Positions 1-5,137 of a DNA stretch of 13,077 nt are shown here, piece after piece. The first letter of the stretch is position 1. Every line of letters begins with the position of its first letter. A program made the position numbers and the translations under genes. Below the pieces are notes generated by a model. That model was given only the letters and a program-made list of their open reading frames with translations. It did no database searches and was not told where the DNA came from. This DNA is from an uncultured Collinsella sp. (GTDB lineage: Bacteria; Actinomycetota; Coriobacteriia; Coriobacteriales; Coriobacteriaceae), in the NCBI GenBank assembly GCA_900555955.1, contig USNA01000009.1:1-13077 (forward strand), written 5' to 3'.

Positions 1-154
1 AGGATTTCAAACGCGACCTGGAGGAATACATAGTCCACTGGAACACGAGCCGGAGGCAGGTAAGATTGAAGGGCCTGACCCCGGAGGAGTACCGGAATCG
101 GGCCCTCGCGGCCTAGTCGCTATTTAGGGCGTCCAAGATTTGGGGCGCAGTTCA
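1..154 (+). mobile_element. Right end of an IS3-family (IS150-like) insertion sequence
   Basis: The window opens inside an insertion sequence. What is visible is the C-terminal end of the transposase followed, 13 bases after its stop codon, by a terminal repeat at about 129-154. Read on the minus strand the end begins TGAACTGCGCCCC and continues with a TTGGAC motif, which resembles from memory the ends of the IS150 subgroup (TG-ACTG-CCCC...TTGGAC). The left end and any target duplication lie outside the window, so the copy cannot be judged intact or not. The boundary at 154 is inferred from the TGA terminus and is not proven by a target-site duplication. Confidence 0.7.
3..116 (+). CDS. IS3-family transposase, C-terminal fragment (partial at window start)
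   Basis: An open frame runs into the window from the left and ends at TAG 114-116, giving 37 visible residues. They include the tail typical of the IS3/IS150 OrfB integrase domain: EEYIVHWNTSRRQ, then LKGLTPEEYR and a short end after the Arg. This pattern (E-x-YI-x-x-x-N-x-x-R followed by L-G-x-(S/T)-P-E/V-x-Y/F-R) is the end of the rve integrase core, just after the catalytic Glu region. The DDE catalytic residues themselves lie upstream of the window. The protein would catalyse cut-and-paste or copy-out movement of its own element. The family assignment is firm, the subgroup less so. Confidence 0.8.
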   Translation, partial: DFKRDLEEYIVHWNTSRRQVRLKGLTPEEYRNRALAA

Positions 155-207
155 TGTTGTTCTAGCGGGCTATTTGCGTTTAGGCGCTGGTGGCTAAATT
201 ATGCCTA

Positions 208-444
208 TCAATCTTTAAGTCCAAAAAGGTTATCGGCTTCATCGTCAGGCATATATTCCAGTACATCGCCCGGTTGGCAGTCGAGTGCCCGGCATATCGC
301 GTCAAGAGTTGAAAAACGTATGGCAGAAACCTTGCCCGTCTTAATGCGTGACATATTGACCTGGGAGATGCCCACGCGTCCCGCAAGCTCTTTGGATGAG
401 ATCTTGCGTTCGGCGAGCATGCGGTCAAGCCGCAGAATAATCAT
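208..444 (-). CDS. Small XRE/Cro-type helix-turn-helix regulator
   Basis: This 78-residue protein is almost entirely one Cro/C1-type DNA-binding domain. Helices 2 and 3 are seen as SSKELAGRVGISQVNMSRIKTG (residues about 16-37), followed by IRFSTLDAICRALDCQPGDVLEY, the usual second half of an HTH_26/YozG-like domain. The start ATG (444-442) is preceded on the minus strand by AGGGGGA. It lies 9 bases after the stop codon of the DUF2975 membrane protein, so the two are almost certainly co-transcribed. Small XRE proteins of this kind are regularly paired with DUF2975 proteins in Gram-positive bacteria. The target is unknown. Autoregulation through the palindromes upstream of the operon is a reasonable guess. 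Confidence 0.85.
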   Translation of the reverse strand: MIILRLDRMLAERKISSKELAGRVGISQVNMSRIKTGKVSAIRFSTLDAICRALDCQPGDVLEYMPDDEADNLFGLKD

Positions 445-453
445 GGATTCCCC

Positions 454-1092
454 CTAGAGCAACTCGTCATCTTGTTTTTGCAGGATATACCCGTAGCGGA
501 AGATGCTGGCAATCAGGCAAATAATCAGGCCCGCAAAGAGCATGGAGGGCTCGAATAACTGGCCGGCGAACGCATCCGTAAAGCTGCCGCCAAATCCTGA
601 GAGTATCATTCCCGTGATTACGGCACCAAGAAGCCTCACGGCAACGCCGCCGATAAGGAATAAATGTCCTACTCGACGAAGTGTCTGGTTACATTCAAGG
701 TCAAAGGGCCTGCCTTCCTTTTCAATGTTTAAGAAAAGCCTGCGCACGCTTAGCGCGATGGTAAGCGCGAGGCATGTCATCAAGAGGCTCCCTATGGCAG
801 TGTGACCATCGTGTGCGACGAGCATAAGTGGGGTCTGCGCATCGGTACCGACGATAGCCAGGCACGGCCCTTCGCCGCCTTGAAGTTCTACGGATTGGAG
901 ACACGACCCTTGGGAGAGGCTAGGCAATACGAGTAGAAGGTCAATCGCAATGACTGCGAGAAGTCCCAGAGCGAGCGCCACGGTGGTGCAGATTGTGGCC
1001 CATTTGCAGATGCGAGTGAGCTTCCTCAGATCGGCTATTGCCTGTTCACGGTCGATGGCTTCATTCGATTTGGATACGTTCCAGCGGATCAT
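454..1092 (-). CDS. DUF2975-type four-helix membrane protein
   Basis: A 212-residue integral membrane protein with four predicted transmembrane segments: about residues 30-60 (rich in A, L, I, V, ending in DLLLVLPSL), 105-130 (IGSLLMTCLALTIALSV), 145-170 (HLFLIGGVAVRLLGAVI) and 180-205 (MLFAGLIICLIASIFRYGYIL). Size, topology and its small downstream XRE partner fit the DUF2975 family, which has no established function. A start five codons further upstream (TTG at 1107) is possible, but the strong GGAGGAG lies only a few bases before ATG 1092-1090, so that ATG is chosen. It is the first gene of a two-gene minus-strand operon. A role in membrane-coupled signalling to the regulator is only a guess. 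Confidence 0.72.
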   Translation of the reverse strand: MIRWNVSKSNEAIDREQAIADLRKLTRICKWATICTTVALALGLLAVIAIDLLLVLPSLSQGSCLQSVELQGGEGPCLAIVGTDAQTPLMLVAHDGHTAIGSLLMTCLALTIALSVRRLFLNIEKEGRPFDLECNQTLRRVGHLFLIGGVAVRLLGAVITGMILSGFGGSFTDAFAGQLFEPSMLFAGLIICLIASIFRYGYILQKQDDELL

Positions 1093-1117
1093 AGCTCCTC
1101 CAACCAATGTCTTGGAT

Positions 1118-1155
1118 GATACTTGTATCTTATATCATATTTAATGAAATACGAT
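1118..1155. promoter_or_regulatory. Palindromes in the promoter region of the DUF2975/XRE operon
   Basis: Two inverted repeats lie 26-63 bases upstream of the DUF2975 start. GATAC-TT-GTATC is at 1118-1129, and ATCATATTT at 1134-1142 pairs with AAATACGAT at 1147-1155 with one mismatch. The stretch is AT-rich, and -10-like hexamers can be found on the minus strand (for example TATAAG). They are plausible sites for autoregulation by the XRE protein, but nothing in the sequence proves that. Confidence 0.4.
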
Positions 1156-1322
1156 AAACAATTACAGATTAGAGTAAGTAATGTTTGTGAGACGAATAGC
1201 GAGAGCTATGGCTCATTTTGGGTGTCGGAGTTTGGCGCGCGGGGGATGAGGACAAATGTCAAAACTTCCCTTGATCGCGCAAGCGCTCCATTGTGTTTCC
1301 CTAATTCATCTGGGAAAACGAC

Positions 1323-1336
1323 TGCAAACGATTGCA
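1323..1336. promoter_or_regulatory. LacI-family-like operator candidate
   Basis: TGCAAACGATTGCA is a 14-base near-palindrome with a central CG, differing from perfect symmetry at one base pair. It matches the general LacI-family operator shape TGCAA-N-CG-N-TTGCA. It lies about 310 bases upstream of the PTS promoter, and no LacI-family gene is in the window, so its regulator is unknown. Confidence 0.35.
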
Positions 1337-1342
1337 AGTAAC

Positions 1343-1372
1343 CGGTGAACGGTCGAAAACTACCGTTCACCG
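1343..1372. repeat. 11-base perfect inverted repeat CGGTGAACGGT
   Basis: CGGTGAACGGT (1343-1353) is followed after 8 bases by its exact reverse complement ACCGTTCACCG (1362-1372). No T-run follows, so it is not a standard terminator. A related unit, CGGTAAACGGT followed by ACCGTGAGCGG, occurs at about 1561-1592. The recurrence and symmetry suggest a protein-binding site or a structured element in the long upstream region of the PTS operon. Confidence 0.5.
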
Positions 1373-1382
1373 ATAATCTCAA

Positions 1383-1399
1383 AACTGGTTCTAACTGGT
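1383..1399. promoter_or_regulatory. Two AACTGGT half-sites spaced one helical turn
   Basis: AACTGGT occurs at 1383-1389 and 1393-1399, exactly 10 bases apart. The same seven bases form the left half of the GntR-type operator in front of agaS (5985-5991). They could be an auxiliary binding site for the GntR regulator about 270 bases upstream of the main operator. They are direct rather than inverted repeats, so this is tentative. Confidence 0.3.
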
Positions 1400-1640
1400 A
1401 TTAAGTCAAAAAGACCAATTCACATATCTTCACAATGACCTGCAATTTTTCTACACGCTATTTTTAGCCGCCCTGCGTTGTTTAGACACAGGAAAAGATC
1501 CGATCTTTTGCCAAAGCATTTCGGAACGGTTTCAAAACCGCAGGTAGAAGTGTTAACGACCGGTAAACGGTCGATTTATCACCGTGAGCGGTGCAAAAAC
1601 GTTTTACCGTATGAATCAACGAAAGCGACCTCTTCTGGGG

Positions 1641-1649
1641 TGATATAGT
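1641..1649 (+). promoter_or_regulatory. Extended -10 promoter of the PTS operon
   Basis: TGATATAGT matches an extended -10 element (TG-N-TATAGT). No good -35 hexamer lies 16-18 bases upstream, which fits the need for the TG extension or for an activator. Transcription would start near 1656, giving a leader of about 140 bases before the EIIA start at 1796. The GntR-type operator at 1667-1678 lies just downstream of the predicted start, a position that favours repression. Confidence 0.5.
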
Positions 1650-1666
1650 GACAACAACACGTCACG

Positions 1667-1678
1667 TGGTTACTACCA
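1667..1678. promoter_or_regulatory. GntR/UTRA-type operator upstream of the PTS operon
   Basis: TGGTTACTACCA is a TGGT-N4-ACCA palindrome. This is the same spacing as the core of known DasR/NagR sites (TGGTCTAGACCA). An identical 12-mer sits in the agaS promoter (5988-5999). Immediately downstream ACCAGT (1675-1680) and ACTGGT (1690-1695) form a further inverted pair. The likely ligand-responsive regulator is the HutC-type GntR protein encoded at 5216-5947. Confidence 0.65.
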
Positions 1679-1742
1679 GTTTAGAAACCACTGGTCTTCA
1701 AAGTACGCTTTCTAAGAAGCTTTAAGGGCGAGCGCCCGCTGG

Positions 1743-1785
1743 CTTCCGAAAATCATCGGACTCAGATCGTACACACCTTCGGAAG
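1743..1785 (+). promoter_or_regulatory. Leader hairpin that can hide the EIIA ribosome binding site
   Basis: CTTCCGAA (1743-1750) is perfectly complementary to TTCGGAAG (1778-1785). The right arm contains the GGAAG part of the only good ribosome binding site for the EIIA start at 1796. The left arm can instead form a smaller hairpin, TCCGA (1745-1749) with TCGGA (1755-1759), and the two structures exclude each other. A further GGGCG-AG-CGCCC hairpin lies just upstream, at about 1727-1738. This is a structural observation only; no riboswitch class is recognised. Confidence 0.4.
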
Positions 1786-1795
1786 GGAAATTTGA

Positions 1796-2239
1796 ATGGT
1801 TGGCTTTATTCTTACCGGTCATGGACAGTTCGCACCCGGCCTCGCAAGCGCTATCGCTATGGTTGCTGGCGACCAGCCCGCTTTTACCGTCGTTCCTTTT
1901 GAGGGCGACCAGGCTGCTTCCTACGGTGAGGATCTCCGCGCCGCTATTACCGCCATGCGCGAGGAGTGCGATGGCGTGCTCGTCTTTACCGACCTGCTTG
2001 GTGGCACCCCGTTCAACCAGGCGATGATGATTGCCCAGGATGTCGACAACGTCGAGGTTCTGACCGGCACCAACCTTCCCATGGTTATTGAGCTTCTGTT
2101 CCTCCGCGGCAACGCCACGCTCGCCGAGCTTGGCGAGCAGGCCGTGACCGTTGGCCAGACGGGCATCACCGCCCAGACGGTCGCATCCGTTGCCGGCTCC
2201 GACGAAGAGGATATCTTCGGCGACGAGGACGGCATCTAA
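1796..2239 (+). CDS. PTS EIIA component, mannose/N-acetylgalactosamine family (AgaF-like)
   Basis: This 147-residue cytoplasmic protein carries phosphate from HPr to the EIIB subunit. The start of the EIIA-Man fold is clear: VGFILTGHGQFAPGL contains the phospho-acceptor His9, aligned with His10 of E. coli ManX. FTDLLGGTPFNQA (about residues 64-76) is the conserved second active-site loop, and LTGTNLPM follows. The Asp/Glu-rich tail is a variable extension. It is the first gene of the operon, with GGAAGGG 8 bases before ATG. Its stop codon overlaps the next start by one base (TAATG), suggesting translational coupling. Sugar specificity is inferred from the neighbours (agaS, deacetylase, lacC), not from this subunit. 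Confidence 0.9.
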   Translation: MVGFILTGHGQFAPGLASAIAMVAGDQPAFTVVPFEGDQAASYGEDLRAAITAMREECDGVLVFTDLLGGTPFNQAMMIAQDVDNVEVLTGTNLPMVIELLFLRGNATLAELGEQAVTVGQTGITAQTVASVAGSDEEDIFGDEDGI

Positions 2240-2520
2240 TGGCCGATTTCGGAGCCAACGTCCTGAGCTCCTCGGTCGCCCTTTTAGGCCTGCTTGTCAT
2301 CATGGGCTTGATTTACACCATCTGGTCGCAAATCAACATGAAGAAGAAGCAGAAGTACTTCAAGGAGCTGCACACCGAGCTCAAGCCGGGTCAAGAGGTT
2401 CTTTTCGCCGGCGGTATCTACGGAACCGTCAAAGGCATCGAAGGCGAGAAGGTCCAGATCAAAGTCCGATCCGGAGCCGTCGTAGATGTTTCGCGTTACG
2501 CGATTCAGGAGATCAAGTAA
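2239..2520 (+). CDS. yajC: YajC-like single-span membrane protein inside the PTS operon
   Basis: A 93-residue protein with one N-terminal transmembrane helix (about residues 12-31, VALLGLLVIMGLIYTIW). A KKKQKYF basic segment and a small soluble domain follow, with LKPGQEVLFAGGIYGTVKGIEGEKVQIKV, the hallmark of YajC. In E. coli YajC is an accessory subunit of the SecDF translocon. YajC paralogues encoded inside mannose-family PTS operons are known, for example in the pneumococcal hyaluronan PTS locus, where their job is unclear. Here the start overlaps the EIIA stop by one base, so the two proteins are probably made in similar amounts. It may help assemble the EIIC/EIID membrane complex, but that is inference. 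Confidence 0.85.
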   Translation: MADFGANVLSSSVALLGLLVIMGLIYTIWSQINMKKKQKYFKELHTELKPGQEVLFAGGIYGTVKGIEGEKVQIKVRSGAVVDVSRYAIQEIK

Positions 2521-2556
2521 CTGTCGTCAGCAAATAACGAAAGGAAGCTGATCAAC

Positions 2557-3039
2557 ATGGCAGAACCCAACATTCTTCTTACCCGCATCGATAACCGACT
2601 GGTTCATGGTCAGGTTGCCACCCAGTGGAACTCCACCCTGGGCTCCAACCTCATCCTCGTCGCCAACGACGACGTGGCGTCCAACACCATGCGCCAGAAC
2701 CTCATGAAGATGGCCGCTCCCGCCGGCGTCGCTACGCGTTTCTTCTCTCTGCAGAAGACCATCGACGTCATTGGCAAGGCGAGCCCGCGCCAGAAGATCT
2801 TCATCGTGGCCGAAACACCGGAAGACGTGCTTACGCTCGTCAAGGGCGGTGTGCCTATAAAGAAGGTAAACATCGGCAACATGCACATGTCGGAAGGAAA
2901 GCGCCAAGTCGCCACCTCCGTCGCAGTTAACGACGAGGATGTCGCTGCGTTTAAAGAGCTGCAGGAATTGGGGGTGGAGTTGGAGATCAGGCGCGTTCCG
3001 AGCACGCCTGTTGAGGACACGAGCAAGCTCTTCTCGTAA
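2557..3039 (+). CDS. PTS EIIB component, mannose/N-acetylgalactosamine family
   Basis: A 160-residue EIIB of the mannose superfamily that passes phosphate from EIIA to the incoming sugar. LLTRIDNRLVHGQVATQW (residues 7-24) holds the phospho-acceptor His17 in the invariant RID-R-hHGQV motif. LVKGGVPIKKVNIGNMH (about 93-109), a conserved segment of EIIB of this family, and a C-terminal FKELQELGVELEIR follow. The length is normal. AAAGGAAG lies 10 bases before ATG. It follows the YajC gene by 36 bases and precedes EIIC by 90 bases, an unusually long internal gap containing two short hairpins. A second, apparently inactive copy lies at 12323-12805. Confidence 0.92.
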   Translation: MAEPNILLTRIDNRLVHGQVATQWNSTLGSNLILVANDDVASNTMRQNLMKMAAPAGVATRFFSLQKTIDVIGKASPRQKIFIVAETPEDVLTLVKGGVPIKKVNIGNMHMSEGKRQVATSVAVNDEDVAAFKELQELGVELEIRRVPSTPVEDTSKLFS

Positions 3040-3056
3040 TCCTCGTGATCCACGTT

Positions 3057-3103
3057 GTCAGGAGTGAAACCCTGACGTTCTGTACGTGAAATCCAAAGTG
3101 CGT
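3057..3103 (+). promoter_or_regulatory. Two short hairpins between the EIIB and EIIC genes
   Basis: GTCAGG (3057-3062) pairs with CCTGAC (3071-3076). A little downstream TGTACG pairs with CGTACA across 14 bases (about 3081-3106). No T-run follows either, so they are not terminators. The 90-base gap in an otherwise tight operon suggests an RNA-processing or stability role that adjusts subunit amounts, but this is weakly supported. Confidence 0.25.
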
Positions 3104-3129
3104 ACATACATTTTGAAAGGAGGAGCAAG

Positions 3130-3958
3130 ATGGAATACTCGATCATCCAGATCGCTCTGGTCTTCGTCGTCACGTTCATCGCGGCAATCGACCAGTTTGA
3201 CTTCCTCGAGTCTCTCTATCAGCCCATCGTCACCGGCGCCGTCATCGGTCTTATCCTTGGCGACCTCAACACCGGTCTTCTCGTGGGTGGTACCTATCAG
3301 CTCATGACGATCGGCAACATGCCGATCGGAGGCGCTCAGCCGCCTAACGCCGTCATCGGCGGCATCATGGCAGCCATTTGCGCACCACTCGGGATGGCCA
3401 GCCATTCTCGCTATCGCCACGGGCCTCGAGCCCAACGCGGCAGTCGGTCTCGCCATTCCGTTCGCTCTGCTTGGCCAGCTCGGCGTTACCCTGGTCTTCA
3501 CGCTTATGTCCCCGCTTATGTCCACGGCCGATAACATGGCTCACAACGCGGACACCAAGGGCATCGAGCGCCTGAACTACTTCGCCATGGCTCTGCTCGG
3601 CCTGATCTTCGCTGTCGTCGTCACCCTGTTCTTCATCGCTGGCGCTACCATTGGTCAGACCATCGCTTCCGCCATCCCGACTTGGCTGCAGACCGGTCTG
3701 TCCGCTGCAGGCGGCATGATGCGCTTCGTCGGCTTCGCCGTCCTGCTCAAGGTTATGATGAACCGCGATATGTGGGGCTTCTTCCTCATGGGCTTTGGCC
3801 TCGCGCTCATCACCGTTGCCAACGATTCGCTGGCAACCCCTGCTCTGCTCATCCTCGCTCTCATCGGCTTCGGCATCGCTTTCTGGGACTTCCAGCAGCA
3901 GACCGAGCTGAAGGGTGCAGCTGTTTCTGACGGAGGTGACTTCGAAGATGGCATCTAA
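3130..3958 (+). pseudogene. PTS EIIC component, frameshifted by a 28-base insertion
   Basis: EIIC forms the membrane channel of the mannose-family PTS together with EIID. The N-terminal part (3130 to about 3378) reads IQIALVFVVTFIAAIDQFDF, GLILGDLNTGLLVGGTYQLM and IGNMPIGGAQPPNAVIGGIM, a normal EIIC. The frame is then lost and stops at 3534. The rest continues one frame over: AILAIATGLEPNAAVGLAIP through LNAG-like GGMMRFVGFAVLLKVMM to the end at 3958. Removing 3379-3406 joins the halves as MAA-ILAIATGLEP, which aligns without gaps to E. coli ManY from memory and gives 266 residues, the family's usual length. The insert is bounded by the direct repeat CAGCCATT. A strong AAGGAGG precedes the start. 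An internal ATG at 3506 has no ribosome binding site, so a rescued C-terminal piece is unlikely. An assembly error remains possible. Confidence 0.88.
3371..3406 (+). repeat. 8-base direct repeats flanking the EIIC insertion
   Basis: CAGCCATT occurs at 3371-3378 and 3399-3406, a 28-base period. One repeat copy plus the 20 bases between them account exactly for the +1 frame change of the EIIC gene. Such short repeats allow deletion or insertion by replication slippage, so the event may be reversible. Confidence 0.7.
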
Positions 3959-5030
3959 TGAGTATGTGATCCCGGAGCACTACGAGGATCTCACTCCTGC
4001 TCCGCAGCTCGACCAGAAGACCCTCAACAAGATGGCTTGGCGCTCCTGCTTCCTGCAGGCCTCGTTCAACTACGAGCGTATGCAGGCCGCTGGCTGGCTC
4101 TACTCCATCATCCCCGGTCTGGAGAAGATCCACACCAACAAGAACGACCTCGCGGCTTCCATGAGCCACAACCTGGAGTTCTTCAACACCCACCCGTTCC
4201 TTGTCACCTTTGTTATGGGCATCGTGCTTTCGCTCGAGCAGAACAAGGTTGACATCCCCACGATCCGCGCCGTCCGCGTCGCCGCAATGGGCCCGCTCGG
4301 TGGTATCGGTGACGCCCTGTTCTGGCTGACGCTCGTGCCTATCACGGCCGGCATCACCTCCAACATGGCCATCAACGGCAACGCCGCTGCACCGATCATC
4401 TTCCTGGTGATTTTCAACGTCGTCCAGTTCGCTCTGCGCTTCTGGCTCATGAACTGGTCCTACAAGCTTGGCACCAGCGCTATTGACGCTCTGACCGCCA
4501 ACATGCAGGCCTTCACGCGTGCCGCTTCCATCATGGGCGTCTTCGTCGTCGGTTGCCTGGTCGTCACCATGGGTGGCACCCAGATCAACCTCCAGATCCC
4601 CAACGGCACCACCCGTGGTCTCTCCGCTACTACCGTGATCGTCTCCGAGAAGGAGGCCGAGAACTTCACCGGTATGGAGGGCATCGATACCGAGACCGCT
4701 GAGGCCGGTACCATCGCCATGACCGATAAGGACGGCAACGCCCTTACCGCTTCCGATGCCGACGGCAACGCTGTCGAGTGCGGCGTCACCGATCTGGGTA
4801 ACGGCATGGAGTCCGTGACCTACGGCACCGTTACCGAGGATCCGGTCAACTTCTCTGTTGCCGACACCCTCAACACCATCGTCCCGAAGCTCGTCCCGCT
4901 TATGCTTACGCTGCTGCTTTACTACATGTTCGCTAAGCACAGCTGGACCCCGACCAAGGGCATTCTCCTGCTCTTCGTCCTTGGCATCCTGGGCGCTGGC
5001 CCGCTTGGTCTCTGGCCGAGCATCTGGTAA
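3948..5030 (+). CDS. PTS EIID component with an enlarged loop, mannose/N-acetylgalactosamine family
   Basis: A 360-residue EIID, the second membrane subunit of the PTS channel. LNKMAWRSCFLQASFNYERMQ (about 25-45), NTHPFLVTFVMGIVLSLEQ, VAAMGPLGGIGDALFW (111-126) and the C-terminal LVPLMLTLLLYYMFAKH are family hallmarks. The start ATG 3948 overlaps the EIIC end by 11 bases and has GGAGGTGAC 7 bases upstream. EIID proteins are usually near 270-300 residues. The excess lies between residues about 211 and 302, a hydrophilic, acidic Thr/Gly/Asp-rich stretch with two related units KDGNALTA and ADGNAVEC. In other EIIDs this is a shorter loop before the last helices. Function is likely normal if EIIC is restored. 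Confidence 0.9.
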   Translation: MASNEYVIPEHYEDLTPAPQLDQKTLNKMAWRSCFLQASFNYERMQAAGWLYSIIPGLEKIHTNKNDLAASMSHNLEFFNTHPFLVTFVMGIVLSLEQNKVDIPTIRAVRVAAMGPLGGIGDALFWLTLVPITAGITSNMAINGNAAAPIIFLVIFNVVQFALRFWLMNWSYKLGTSAIDALTANMQAFTRAASIMGVFVVGCLVVTMGGTQINLQIPNGTTRGLSATTVIVSEKEAENFTGMEGIDTETAEAGTIAMTDKDGNALTASDADGNAVECGVTDLGNGMESVTYGTVTEDPVNFSVADTLNTIVPKLVPLMLTLLLYYMFAKHSWTPTKGILLLFVLGILGAGPLGLWPSIW

Positions 5031-5043
5031 GGCTCTAGCTTGA

Positions 5044-5072
5044 GGGGTGTGTCCCTACGCGGCTCACACCCC
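5044..5072 (+). repeat. Hairpin GGGGTGTG/CACACCCC after the PTS operon
   Basis: GGGGTGTG (5044-5051) and CACACCCC (5065-5072) form a perfect 8-base stem with a 13-base loop right after the EIID stop. There is no T-run, so it is not itself a classical terminator. It may protect the 3' end or act with the terminator 25 bases further on. Confidence 0.45.
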
Positions 5073-5096
5073 GACCCCTTAAGCCATGTGTATGTT

Positions 5097-5137
5097 AAAA
5101 GCCGCGTGCTCGAAAGAGCGCGCGGCTTTTGTTTTCT
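5097..5137 (+). terminator. Intrinsic terminator of the PTS operon
   Basis: AAAAGCCGCG-TGCTC pairs with GAGCG-CGCGGCTTTT around a GAAA tetraloop, followed by GTTTTCTT. The long GC-rich stem and U-rich tail make a strong Rho-independent terminator, separating the PTS operon from the regulator gene. Confidence 0.88.

Larger units (their letters stand above)
1093..1795. other. 700-base regulatory region between the DUF2975/XRE operon and the PTS operon
   Basis: No convincing gene is seen here. The only short open frame (1123-1341) lacks a family signature and a good ribosome binding site. In order the region holds: palindromes near the minus-strand operon promoter (1118-1155); a LacI-like palindrome (1323-1336); an 11-base perfect inverted repeat (1343-1372); two AACTGGT repeats 10 bases apart (1383-1399); AAAAGATC-C-GATCTTTT (1493-1509); a 16-mer shared with the far end of the window (1533-1548); a second copy of the ACCGGTRAACGGTCG motif (about 1559-1573); an extended -10 promoter (1641-1649); a GntR-type operator (1667-1678); and a leader with a hairpin that includes the ribosome binding site (1743-1785). 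Confidence 0.75.

Noticed and set aside
1123..1341. 72-codon open frame in the PTS upstream region
   Set aside because: No convincing ribosome binding site, no family features, and it overlaps palindromes near the divergent promoter.
3506..3958. Independent expression of the C-terminal EIIC half from ATG 3506
   Set aside because: No ribosome binding site precedes it, and it would begin in the middle of the membrane domain. It is better explained as the downstream part of a frameshifted gene.
3861..4940. 359-codon minus-strand open frame opposite EIID
   Set aside because: Composition rich in H, G, D and V typical of antisense frames; the plus strand encodes an unmistakable EIID.
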